Of a stretch of DNA of 13,762 nt, positions 5,142-12,149 are shown one piece after another. Numbering within the stretch: the first letter of the stretch is position 1; the number at the start of each line of letters is the position of its first letter. Under the pieces are notes generated by a model. That model saw only the letters and a list, made by a program, of their open reading frames with translations. It was not told where the DNA came from and searched no databases. Origin of the DNA: UMGS1851 sp900555605 (GTDB lineage Bacteria > Bacillota > Clostridia > UBA1212 > UBA1255); NCBI GenBank assembly GCA_902472555.1, contig CABROF010000066.1:1-13762 (forward strand). Reading direction: 5' to 3'. Both the position numbers and the translations under genes were made by a program.

Positions 5142-7682
5142 ATGGAAAAATCTATGAAAGAATGGATTGCACGCTTTCGTGAAAAGGATTTAGAAAAACA
5201 AAGCGTTTCAGAACATATTCTAAGTGTTGCCGCTTTCTGCCGCTGCTGGGGAAAGCAGATTGGAATTGCACATTTGGCGGAATTGGCAGGTCTTGTGCAT
5301 GATATGGGAAAATATTCAGATGATTTTCAGAAGATGATATTGCAGGAATATGAATCCGCTCGCAGCGGGGCTGCCCCAAAGGACAGGCGGCCCAAACAGA
5401 AGGTTGATCACGGGGTATACGGCGCCTTGTATATCCATCTGCATTTTCATACCCAGGGAGAACCCATCGTGTTGTATACGGCAGAGCTTCTATCCATGGC
5501 GGTTTGCTACCATCACGGCGGGCTGGAGGACTATATCAACCAGGAGGGAAAACAGCCGCTTATAGATCGTATGCTGCGGCACCGCAGGGATGAAGCGTAT
5601 TGCCAGGCCAAAGAGCGCTATTTTTCAGAGATCTGCACGGAGGCGTATCTTCAGTCGCTGTTTGACGAGGCCTGCAAAGAGGTTGCGGCGTTTCTGGAAA
5701 AGCTGAATGAGGCTCCGGGTTATGCTGTGCCTCATAAATGCTTTGCGATGCATTTGCTTCTGAAGTATTTATACAGTGTTTTGATTGACGCGGACCGATG
5801 TAATGCGGCGCAGTTTGAGGCTGGGACTTTGACGCAGCATCAGGAACCTGGACCGACACAGATCTCAGGACAGACGCCGGCGCAAAGGGAGGCGGCGCTT
5901 TCGTGCCCGCCTTGGGAGGTATGGCTTCAGCGGCTGGAGGAACGGCTGCAGATGTTTCAGAGTCAGAGGGCGGGAAGTCTGCTTGCGCAGCAGATCAGAG
6001 GGCTTCGGGCAGAGATTTCCGACCGTTGCCGGGAGTTTGCGGAGCAGGCAGAGGGAATTTACAAACTGTCCGTTCCCACAGGCAGCGGAAAAACCTTGGC
6101 GAGTCTCCGATTTGCGCTGCGCCATGCCGCATTGAAAAAGAAAAAACGGATCCTGTACGTGCTGCCGTTTCAAACCATCATTGAACAGAACGCAGAGGAG
6201 GTACGGAAGGTGCTGGACTGCGGAGAGGCGCTTTTGGAGCACCACGCCAATGTTCTGATGGACAAAGAACAAGAACAGGAAGGGGGATCCTCCTATTGGG
6301 AACGATACCGGATTTTAACGCAGCGCTGGGACGCGCCCATCATTTTCACCACCATGGTACAATTTCTAAACACCTTTTATGCCGCCGGGACGCAATCCAT
6401 GCGGCGTCTGCACAACCTGTCGGATACGGTATTTGTTTTCGATGAGATTCAGGCTATTCCGCTGAAATGCATCGACCTGTTTAACTGCGTCATCAATTTT
6501 TTGAGCAGAATCTGCGGCGGAACGGTGATTCTATGTACCGCAACACAGCCGGAGCTCAATCTGGCCCATGTGGCGCCGATTTTTGGTGCGCAAAGTGAAA
6601 TGATTCCCGAGGTTTCCTGCTATTTTCAAAAATTTAAACGCGTTGGCGTCGTCGACCGCACAAAACCGAAACTCAGTATTCCGGAATTTTGCGATTTTAC
6701 AGATGAAATCAGAGCACATCACACAAGTCTGCTGATTGTGATGAATACAAAGGCCTGTGCCAATGCGGTCTACAACGCCCTGCGCGAGCGCTGCCGGCTT
6801 GGAAAGGGCGAACCGGTGCATATTTACTATTTAAGTACGAACCTGTGTCCGCGCCACAGAATCAGGGTGCTGCATAAAATTAAAAAAAATTTAGCGGCAA
6901 AGCGCCCGCTGATCTGTATCAGCACGCAGCTCATCGAAGCAGGCGTGGACATCAGCTTTTCCTGTGTCATCCGCCAGCTGGCCGGCCTTCCCTCCATTGC
7001 TCAGGCGGCCGGCCGCAGCAACCGCAGCGGAGAAAATCCGGTTGAGAATGCTTTTGTATATATTGTGGATCTGGTCGAGGAGCGTTTGAATAATCTGCCG
7101 GAAATTGCGCGAGGAAGCGAAGCAACGATGACGCTGCTGGCACGGTTTCGGGAACACCCTGCACATTATGATTGTGATCTATTGTCTCCCGCCGCCATCA
7201 GAGAATATTATCAGATTTATTATGCCAAAACAGATTCGAAATATCGTATCCGCGGCTTGCAGGATATGTACGGACTGCTTTCTGACAACGGCACAGCGGT
7301 TGCAGCAAGAAACGGCAGGTTCGGAACTGGTTTTTCTCAGGAGGTTTCTCAGGAGGAGCGCAGCTTTTGCCGCCTGCTGCTGCCCTTTATGTGCCGAACC
7401 GCTGCGGAAAATTTTCATGTCATTGATGAAGATAACACGCCTGTTCTGGTTCCGTACGGCCGCGGGAAAAAAATCATTGCACAGTATATAAGCGCGGCAG
7501 CGCTGCAGGAGCGGCAGGCACTGCTCCGGGCAATGCAGCAGTATGTGGTCCAGATCAATTCCTCGGCCCTGAAGCGGTTAGAGATTGAGACCCGGGACGG
7601 CGTGCATATTTTAAAGGAAGGATATTACCATCAGGTTTTGGGGGTGGTAACGGAAAAGTATCTGGATCCGGTCTTTGGTTAA
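5142..7682 (+). CDS. cas3: CRISPR-associated helicase/nuclease Cas3 (type I-C, HD-fused)
   Basis: An 846-residue Cas3 that is recruited by Cascade after target recognition, nicks the displaced strand with its HD nuclease and degrades it while translocating. The HD domain holds H25, HD at 53-54 (LVHDMGKYSDDF), VDHG and CYHHGG. The SF2 helicase part has the Walker A SVPTGSGKT (K317), the Walker B variant FDEIQ (D434), TATQP, STQLIEAGVDIS, and the arginine-finger motif QAAGRSNR (621-628). Order and length are normal for type I-C Cas3, and all motifs are intact. Two in-frame ATGs (5142, 5154) are possible; GGAAG at 5135-5139 sits very close to the first, so the start is uncertain by four codons. 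The stop codon overlaps the U-tract of the antisense small RNA terminator. Confidence 0.97.
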   Translation: MEKSMKEWIARFREKDLEKQSVSEHILSVAAFCRCWGKQIGIAHLAELAGLVHDMGKYSDDFQKMILQEYESARSGAAPKDRRPKQKVDHGVYGALYIHLHFHTQGEPIVLYTAELLSMAVCYHHGGLEDYINQEGKQPLIDRMLRHRRDEAYCQAKERYFSEICTEAYLQSLFDEACKEVAAFLEKLNEAPGYAVPHKCFAMHLLLKYLYSVLIDADRCNAAQFEAGTLTQHQEPGPTQISGQTPAQREAALSCPPWEVWLQRLEERLQMFQSQRAGSLLAQQIRGLRAEISDRCREFAEQAEGIYKLSVPTGSGKTLASLRFALRHAALKKKKRILYVLPFQTIIEQNAEEVRKVLDCGEALLEHHANVLMDKEQEQEGGSSYWERYRILTQRWDAPIIFTTMVQFLNTFYAAGTQSMRRLHNLSDTVFVFDEIQAIPLKCIDLFNCVINFLSRICGGTVILCTATQPELNLAHVAPIFGAQSEMIPEVSCYFQKFKRVGVVDRTKPKLSIPEFCDFTDEIRAHHTSLLIVMNTKACANAVYNALRERCRLGKGEPVHIYYLSTNLCPRHRIRVLHKIKKNLAAKRPLICISTQLIEAGVDISFSCVIRQLAGLPSIAQAAGRSNRSGENPVENAFVYIVDLVEERLNNLPEIARGSEATMTLLARFREHPAHYDCDLLSPAAIREYYQIYYAKTDSKYRIRGLQDMYGLLSDNGTAVAARNGRFGTGFSQEVSQEERSFCRLLLPFMCRTAAENFHVIDEDNTPVLVPYGRGKKIIAQYISAAALQERQALLRAMQQYVVQINSSALKRLEIETRDGVHILKEGYYHQVLGVVTEKYLDPVFG

Positions 7683-7723
7683 AAAGGGGCAGGACCCTTC
7701 CTGCGGAGAGAAAGGGCCCTGCC
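7681..7723 (-). terminator. Minus-strand terminator of the CreR-like RNA
   Basis: On the minus strand bases 7723-7710 pair with 7701-7688 in a 14-bp stem (GGCAGGGCCCTT... / ...AAGGGTCCTGCC), followed by CC and TTTTT (7685-7681). Two positions (7694/7717 and 7700/7711) are G-U pairs as minus-strand RNA but A-C mismatches as plus-strand RNA, and the plus strand has no T-run after the stem. The signal therefore belongs to a leftward transcript, not to cas3. Confidence 0.85.
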
Positions 7724-7745
7724 AAGCGTATAACTAAAAATAACA

Positions 7746-7770
7746 ATTTCAATCCACACCTTTTGGCGAC
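7746..7770 (-). repeat. Degenerate, shortened CRISPR repeat (pseudo-repeat)
   Basis: On the minus strand this 25-mer reads GTCGCC, AAAA, then GGTGTGGATTGAAAT. Compared with the 33-nt array repeat it keeps GTC-R-CC at the start and 15 of 15 bases at the end, while the upper stem and loop are replaced by AAAA. A 4-bp stem base remains (C-G, G-U, C-G, C-G). Orientation is opposite to the main array. It is a single copy with no second repeat nearby. Confidence 0.9.
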
Positions 7771-7776
7771 ATATAA

Positions 7777-7785
7777 ATTATACCA
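7777..7785 (-). promoter_or_regulatory. Extended -10 promoter of the CreR-like RNA
   Basis: The minus strand reads TGGTATAAT at 7785-7777, an exact TGn-TATAAT extended -10. No good -35 lies 16-18 bp upstream (AT-rich AATTTT), which an extended -10 can do without. Six bases separate it from G7770, the expected start at the pseudo-repeat. Confidence 0.75.
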
Positions 7786-7786
7786 T

Positions 7787-7814
7787 AAATTTTTGAGAAA
7801 AAATTGAAAAATTT
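7787..7814. repeat. AT-rich inverted repeat between the two divergent promoters
   Basis: AAATTTTT (7787-7794) and AAAAATTT (7807-7814) are perfect complements with 12 bp between. The site lies between the leftward small RNA promoter and the rightward cas5c promoter. It could be an UP-like A-tract element or a binding site; AT content makes chance possible. Confidence 0.35.
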
Positions 7815-7828
7815 GTATAGACAGAAGA

Positions 7829-7857
7829 TTGACAGACTAATCCTATTTTGCTATATT
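7829..7857 (+). promoter_or_regulatory. Promoter of the cas5c-cas8c-cas7c-cas4-cas1-cas2 operon
   Basis: TTGACA (7829-7834), a 17-bp spacer and TATATT (7852-7857) give a near-consensus promoter, with predicted start near 7864. The transcript leader of about 43 nt then carries the CreR-like target and the Shine-Dalgarno AAAGGAG (7892-7898) of cas5c. Confidence 0.85.
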
Positions 7858-7873
7858 ATGTTTGTGCGTGTTA

Positions 7874-7893
7874 TATAAATAAAAATAACAGAA
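7874..7893 (-). promoter_or_regulatory. Predicted Cascade/CreR target site in the cas5c leader
   Basis: Minus-strand reading: TTC (7893-7891), then TGTTATTTTTATTTATA (7890-7874). This equals the guide of the small RNA at 7745-7729 except for one base at position 12; pairing ends at position 18. TTC is the known type I-C PAM. The site spans from shortly after the transcription start to the Shine-Dalgarno, so a bound Cascade would block early elongation and re-initiation. Confidence 0.8.
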
Positions 7894-7906
7894 AGGAGTA
7901 TGACTG

Positions 7907-8662
7907 ATGGTGGAGATGAAAACAGTATTCAAAAATCAGATCTGTTTCCGGGCAACCGGCAGGTATGCCCTTTTCACAGATCCCGTCAGCCGGGTCGGCG
8001 GCGAAAAAAGCACGCTGCCGATCCCGACCTATCAGGCCCTGAAGGGCTTGACGGAATCCTGCTATTGGAAACCCAGTATTATCTGGTATATTGATCAGGT
8101 GCGCATAATGAAGCCTATCCGGACGGAGTCAAAAGGTGTCCGGCCGCTGCGTTACGACAGTCCGGCGAATGACTTGGCATTTTATTGCTATCTTGCGGAC
8201 GTGGAATACGTGGTAAAAGCACATTTTGAATTTAACCGGAACCGACCGGAGCTGCAGAACGACTGGAATGAGAACAAACATTATTTTATTGCAAAACGCT
8301 GCATTGAAAAGGGCGGCAGGAGAGATCCGTTCCTGGGGACGCGGGAATGCCAGGCATATATCGAGCCGGCAGCGTTTACAGAAGGGACAGGCTATTATGA
8401 CCGCATGGGGACGATTGAATTCGGGTTTCAATACCATTCCATGTGCTATCCGGATGAGAATGGCAGGGGACAGCTGACGGCAAAATTTTGGTATCCGAAA
8501 ATGGAAAACGGCGTGGTCACCTTTTTACGGCCTGAGGAATGCCCAAAGGAGCGGTATCTCTACCGTATGCAGCAAAAAGGTTTCCAAAAGGGCGTGAATT
8601 TTTCCGGAACAGAGGAACCGGAGCTGCTTTCCGGATATGAGATCGGCGGTGCGGTGCAATGA
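7907..8662 (+). CDS. cas5c: Cas5c (Cas5d), type I-C pre-crRNA endoribonuclease and Cascade subunit
   Basis: A 251-residue RAMP protein. In type I-C, which lacks Cas6, Cas5c cuts each repeat at the base of its hairpin and stays on the 11-nt 5' handle. The start of the protein (VEMKTVFKNQICFRATGRYALFTDP) and the segment NKHYFIAKR fit the family. K124-H125 correspond to the Lys-His pair implicated in cleavage in characterised Cas5c, and Y42 may be the third residue; both assignments are from memory of the family. AAAGGAG lies 8 nt before ATG 7907, deciding the start; the ATG at 7900 is in another frame. It is the first gene of the operon and overlaps cas8c by 4 nt (ATGA). Its leader is the predicted target of the CreR-like RNA. 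Confidence 0.95.
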   Translation: MVEMKTVFKNQICFRATGRYALFTDPVSRVGGEKSTLPIPTYQALKGLTESCYWKPSIIWYIDQVRIMKPIRTESKGVRPLRYDSPANDLAFYCYLADVEYVVKAHFEFNRNRPELQNDWNENKHYFIAKRCIEKGGRRDPFLGTRECQAYIEPAAFTEGTGYYDRMGTIEFGFQYHSMCYPDENGRGQLTAKFWYPKMENGVVTFLRPEECPKERYLYRMQQKGFQKGVNFSGTEEPELLSGYEIGGAVQ

Positions 8663-10626
8663 GCTGGATTACCTATCTATATCGCACCTATGAAAATGTC
8701 ATGCGGGCCGACCCGCGGGAACGGGAGGGGCTGCTGCCCATTGCCCACACCACCCAGAATGCAAATATCACCGTTTTTTTAGATGAAAAAGGAAATTTTA
8801 TCGGAAGTCGCGTCATGGAAAAGCCGGGAAAGGGCTCCCATGACGAACGAAGTACCCTGATCCCCTGTACAGAGGCCTCTGCAGGGCGGTCCGGCATTTT
8901 TCCCGCACCGCATCCGTTATGCGATAAGCTGCAGTATTTAGCAGGCGACTATCAGAAATACGGCGGCGCAAAAGGCGATCTTTTTCATAAAAAATATATG
9001 GAACAGCTCACGGCCTGGTGCGAATCTCCCTATCAGAACCGCTGTGCATGTAAGATTTTAGCATACTTAAAAAAATCGACGCTTATCGCCGATTTGGTGG
9101 ATGACCGCACACTGATATGTGACGGGCGGAACCGGCTTCTGGAAAAATGGGACGGGGATAAGAAGCAGATGCCTGCGATTTTTCGGAGCCTGTCTGCGGG
9201 TCTGGGGCAATTCGATGCATTTATCCGGTTTTCAGTAGATGGCACCGATGTATGGACCGATGAGGAAATTCAGCGGGATTTTATTGCATATTACCTATCG
9301 CTTCAGACAGGCGCGGATCTGTGCTATGTTACCGGGAAGGAGACGGCATGCTCTTCTAACCATCCGAAAAGGATCAGAAACAGCGGTGATCAGGCGAAAC
9401 TGATTTCTGTAGGCAATAAAAACAGATTGGCCTATGAAGGCCGCTTCCTGGAGCCCGGACAAGCCGCCCAGGTGGGCTATGAGGTTTCCCAGAAGGCACA
9501 TAACGCTTTAAAATGGCTGATTCAAAAACAAGGCGCTACTTTTGGAGATCGCGTCTTTTTGCTTTGGGGAACACAAAATGAAAGACTGCCGGCTTTGACG
9601 GATGATACGTGGAACCTGTGCCGGAGGGCAGAAGCCGAAAACATAGAGGGGATCGGCTTGGGAGCGTCTCTGCTGCGCAGTGAACCGGCATATTGGTATA
9701 CGGCCGAGGATATGGCGGTTCGCTTCAATAAGGCGATTTCCGGATACCGGGCCGAACTGGATTATCAGTCTGAGGTTGCGCTGATGGGCCTGGACGCGGC
9801 TACCACCGGCCGGCTCTGCGTTGTATTTTACCGTGAATTTCGCGGGAGCGAAGCAGGGAATTTGATTGAGCGGGTAAAAAGATGGCATGAAACATGTTCA
9901 TGGCGGCAGCGCGTTTGGCTGGCAAAGGAGCAAAAACGCGTCTCTTTTATTGGCGCACCTTCTCCGGAAACCATTGCTTTGGCGGCATACGGTACAGAGC
10001 AGGAGGGTCGTCTGAAGGCAAATGAGAAATTGGCGGCCAAAACCATAGAACGCCTTTTGAAATGCATCTCTGAAGGTACTCCGATTCCGTATGATATTGT
10101 CTGCGCCGCGGTAAACAATGCCTGCGGACCGCAGCAGTATATAAACAGCGATCATTGGGATACGGTGGTGAGGGCAGCGTGTGCGCTTACAAAAAAATAT
10201 CGTTCTGAAAAATATGGGGAGGAATGGAATGTGGATATCAATGAGACAAAGGATGTTGCTTATAACTGCGGCAGATTGCTTGCGGTGGCGCACCAGATTG
10301 AGCTGCGGGCCCTTCGGGCTTCCGGAGACAAAAGGACGACGACAAATGCGATCCGGTATTTGCCGCGTTTTCGCACCGCGCCCTGCGCCACATGGCCTGT
10401 CATTGTGGAGCGCGTAATTCCTTATGCAAATAAATTGGGAATTCTTGCCAATGATCTGCGGAAGTTAATCGGAAAGATTTCGTCTGAAATTCCGCAGGAG
10501 GCGTTTGCTGCTGCGAAAGATCTGGACGGCCGTATGCTTTTAGGCTTTGATGCACAAAGAAACGTTTTTTATAACGCAAAAAATAAAGGAGGAGATCACG
10601 ATGAAGATTCTGCAGAACAAGATTGA
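8659..10626 (+). CDS. cas8c: Cas8c (Csd1), large subunit of type I-C Cascade
   Basis: A 655-residue protein of the Cas8c/Csd1 family, recognised from its start (SWITYLYRTYENVMRADP, then LLPIAHTTQNANITVFLDEKGNF), its length and its place between cas5c and cas7c. Cas8c reads the PAM and locks the R-loop before Cas3 arrives. The centre has CYVTGKETACSSNHPKRIRN and LISVGNKNRLAYEG blocks typical of Csd1. The first codon overlaps the cas5c stop (ATGA), indicating translational coupling. The last about 130 residues are helical and probably also made separately as Cas11c from an internal start at 10231. The frame is intact. Confidence 0.95.
   Translation: MSWITYLYRTYENVMRADPREREGLLPIAHTTQNANITVFLDEKGNFIGSRVMEKPGKGSHDERSTLIPCTEASAGRSGIFPAPHPLCDKLQYLAGDYQKYGGAKGDLFHKKYMEQLTAWCESPYQNRCACKILAYLKKSTLIADLVDDRTLICDGRNRLLEKWDGDKKQMPAIFRSLSAGLGQFDAFIRFSVDGTDVWTDEEIQRDFIAYYLSLQTGADLCYVTGKETACSSNHPKRIRNSGDQAKLISVGNKNRLAYEGRFLEPGQAAQVGYEVSQKAHNALKWLIQKQGATFGDRVFLLWGTQNERLPALTDDTWNLCRRAEAENIEGIGLGASLLRSEPAYWYTAEDMAVRFNKAISGYRAELDYQSEVALMGLDAATTGRLCVVFYREFRGSEAGNLIERVKRWHETCSWRQRVWLAKEQKRVSFIGAPSPETIALAAYGTEQEGRLKANEKLAAKTIERLLKCISEGTPIPYDIVCAAVNNACGPQQYINSDHWDTVVRAACALTKKYRSEKYGEEWNVDINETKDVAYNCGRLLAVAHQIELRALRASGDKRTTTNAIRYLPRFRTAPCATWPVIVERVIPYANKLGILANDLRKLIGKISSEIPQEAFAAAKDLDGRMLLGFDAQRNVFYNAKNKGGDHDEDSAEQD
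10231..10626 (+). CDS. cas11c: Cas11c, small Cascade subunit from an internal start inside cas8c
   Basis: In type I-C the small subunit is translated from a start inside cas8c. Here a strong Shine-Dalgarno GGGGAGG (10216-10222) sits 8 nt before an in-frame GTG at 10231, far better than expected inside a coding region. The product would be 131 residues, beginning VDINETKDVAYNCGRLLAVA and continuing as an alpha-helical protein (AHQIELRALRA, WPVIVERVIPYANKL, LRKLIGKISSEIP). Size and position fit known Cas11c. Cas11c subunits line the belly of Cascade and stabilise the R-loop. The internal site is seen; separate production is inferred. Confidence 0.75.
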   Translation: MDINETKDVAYNCGRLLAVAHQIELRALRASGDKRTTTNAIRYLPRFRTAPCATWPVIVERVIPYANKLGILANDLRKLIGKISSEIPQEAFAAAKDLDGRMLLGFDAQRNVFYNAKNKGGDHDEDSAEQD

Positions 10627-11491
10627 TTTTTTGATGACCGTAACCGCAGCCCACGCAAACCCCAACGGAGACCCCTTGGATGGAAACCGGCCGCGTGCCA
10701 TAGCAAACGGACTTGGTGAAATTTCCGATGTCTGCCTGAAACGGAAGATCCGAAACCGTCTTATGGACATGGGAGAGGCTGTTTTTGTGCAGTCCGACGA
10801 CAATAAAACAGACGGATATAAATCCCTGAAGGACCGCGCTGCCGGCAATTCCGAACTGATGGCGGCGGAAAAGGCGAAGAAAAAAGGACAATACGCTGAA
10901 ATCGCATGCAAAAGCTGGATCGATGTCCGCAGCTTCGGACAGGTATTTGCTTTTAAAGAAGATAAGGCGAAAGAGGGTCAGGAGATCAAAGGCGGCGGCG
11001 TCTCGGTGGGCGTGCGCGGGCCGGTATCGATTCATCCGGCCTTCAGCGTAGACCCCGTTGATATCGTTAGTACGCAGATCACCAAAAGCGTAAACAGCGA
11101 GTCGAACGAAAAGGCGAAAAAAAGCTCTGATACTATGGGAATGAAGCACCGCATCCAGTTCGGGCTGTATCTGGTAAAGGGCAGCATCAATGTTCAGCTG
11201 GCTGAGAAAACTGGTTTTACGGAAGCGGATGCGGAGAAGATCAAGGAAGCGCTGCGGACGATTTTTGTAAATGACAGTTCCTCAGCCCGGCCCGAGGGCA
11301 GCATGGAGGTCCACACGCTGTATTGGTGGCGGCATAATAATAAGATCGGACAATATTCTTCGGCGAAGGTGCATCGCAGTGTGCAGGCAACAAAAAAGCC
11401 ACAGGTGGATTTTCCCTCTTCTATTGACGATTACGAGATTAACGTGATTCCGCTGGAGGGGCTGTGCCTGGAAACCTATGAAGGAATATAA
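10601..11491 (+). CDS. cas7c: Cas7c (Csd2), crRNA-binding backbone subunit of type I-C Cascade
   Basis: A 296-residue RAMP protein forming the repeated backbone that grips the crRNA and causes every sixth guide base to flip out. Family signs are the start KIDFLMTVTAAHANPNGDPL, WIDVRSFGQVFAF (about residue 105), GVRGPVSIHPAFSVDPV, and MGMKHRIQFGLYLVKG. The frame opens upstream at 10547, but AGGAGG (10587-10592) with an 8-nt spacer fixes the start at ATG 10601. The gene overlaps the end of cas8c by 26 nt and the start of cas4 by 14 nt. Confidence 0.96.
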   Translation: MKILQNKIDFLMTVTAAHANPNGDPLDGNRPRAIANGLGEISDVCLKRKIRNRLMDMGEAVFVQSDDNKTDGYKSLKDRAAGNSELMAAEKAKKKGQYAEIACKSWIDVRSFGQVFAFKEDKAKEGQEIKGGGVSVGVRGPVSIHPAFSVDPVDIVSTQITKSVNSESNEKAKKSSDTMGMKHRIQFGLYLVKGSINVQLAEKTGFTEADAEKIKEALRTIFVNDSSSARPEGSMEVHTLYWWRHNNKIGQYSSAKVHRSVQATKKPQVDFPSSIDDYEINVIPLEGLCLETYEGI

Positions 11492-12149
11492 AGAAGAGGA
11501 CTATTTAATGCTGTCGGGCCTCCAGCATTTTACCTTCTGTCGGCGGCAGTGGGCGCTGATTCATATTGAGCAGCAATGGCAGGATAATCTCCGAACCGTA
11601 GAAGGAGAGCACCTGCACAACCTTGCCCATGACGATGCAATCCGGGAGACGCGGGGAGATTTGATTGTTACGCGCGGCTTGCATATCTTTTCCCGTTCTC
11701 TTGGCGTGAGCGGCAGCTGCGATGTTGTGGAGTTTCGGCGGGATGTCCATGGCGTGACGCTGTTTGGCCGGGAGGGTACCTTCCGGCCTATTCCCATTGA
11801 GTATAAGCGCGGGCAGCCGAAGGAGCATGATGCGGATCTCCTCCAGCTGACGGCCCAGGCCATGTGCCTAAAGGAAATGCTCAGCTGTGATATTCGTGAG
11901 GGGTATCTGTATTATGGTGAAATCCGCAGACGGGTGAAGGTTGTATTTTCGGAAGAACTGCAGGATCGGGTACGTAAAATGTGTGAGGAGATGCACGCGC
12001 TTTACGACAGACGATATACGCCGAAGGTACGGCGGTCCAAAGCCTGCAACGCATGTTCTCTGAAAAATCTGTGCTTACCGAAGCTGTGCGGCAATTTATC
12101 GGCCGGCGCATATATCGAAAGGAGCATAGAAGCATGCGAAAGCTCTTGA
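11478..12149 (+). CDS. cas4: Cas4 exonuclease (type I-C adaptation protein)
   Basis: A 223-residue RecB-like nuclease with a 4Fe-4S cluster that trims prespacers next to the PAM and sets their orientation with Cas1-Cas2. Visible residues: C21 (FTFCRRQW), H45, D82 (GSCDVVEF), E108 and K110 (PIEYKRG), Q123 region, and the C-terminal cysteine cluster C190-x2-C193-x5-C199 with C204. The set is complete. It has no good Shine-Dalgarno of its own; the start overlaps the cas7c end by 14 nt, so coupled translation is likely. An ATG at 11508 behind GAAGAGG is a shorter alternative. The protein is separate, not fused to Cas1. Confidence 0.95.
   Translation: MKEYKEEDYLMLSGLQHFTFCRRQWALIHIEQQWQDNLRTVEGEHLHNLAHDDAIRETRGDLIVTRGLHIFSRSLGVSGSCDVVEFRRDVHGVTLFGREGTFRPIPIEYKRGQPKEHDADLLQLTAQAMCLKEMLSCDIREGYLYYGEIRRRVKVVFSEELQDRVRKMCEEMHALYDRRYTPKVRRSKACNACSLKNLCLPKLCGNLSAGAYIERSIEACESS

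Larger units (their letters stand above)
7681..7770 (-). ncRNA. CreR-like Cas-regulating guide RNA (single pseudo-repeat + guide + terminator)
   Basis: A minus-strand RNA of about 90 nt in the cas3-cas5c gap. An extended -10 (TGG TATAAT, 7785-7777) places +1 at G7770, the first base of a 25-nt pseudo-repeat (7770-7746). Its last 15 bases, GGTGTGGATTGAAAT, are identical to the CRISPR repeat at 13727 and include the full 11-nt crRNA 5' handle. A guide follows, TGTTATTTTTAGTTATACG and CTT (7745-7724), then a terminator (7723-7681). The first 17 guide bases match the cas5c leader (7890-7874) except position 12, next to a TTC PAM on that strand. At its own locus the guide is flanked by AAT, not TTC, so it should not target itself. 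By analogy with CreA/CreR RNAs, it should load onto Cascade and repress the cas operon without Cas3 cleavage because the match is short. Structure is seen; function is inferred. Confidence 0.82.

Noticed and set aside
7686..7723. Terminator for cas3 on the plus strand
   Set aside because: The plus-strand stem has two A-C mismatches and is followed by AAGCG without a T-run.
7741..7770. A second ordinary CRISPR array in the cas3-cas5c gap
   Set aside because: Only one degenerate repeat is present, with no second copy at a spacer's distance on either side; the dedicated promoter, terminator and leader match fit a guide RNA gene better.
10547..10600. Upstream extension of cas7c
   Set aside because: It lies inside cas8c, has no ribosome site, and AGGAGG at 10587 points to the ATG at 10601 where the conserved sequence begins.
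12053..12133. Upstream extension of cas1
   Set aside because: It lies within cas4; conserved Cas1 sequence starts at 12134 behind AAAGGAG.
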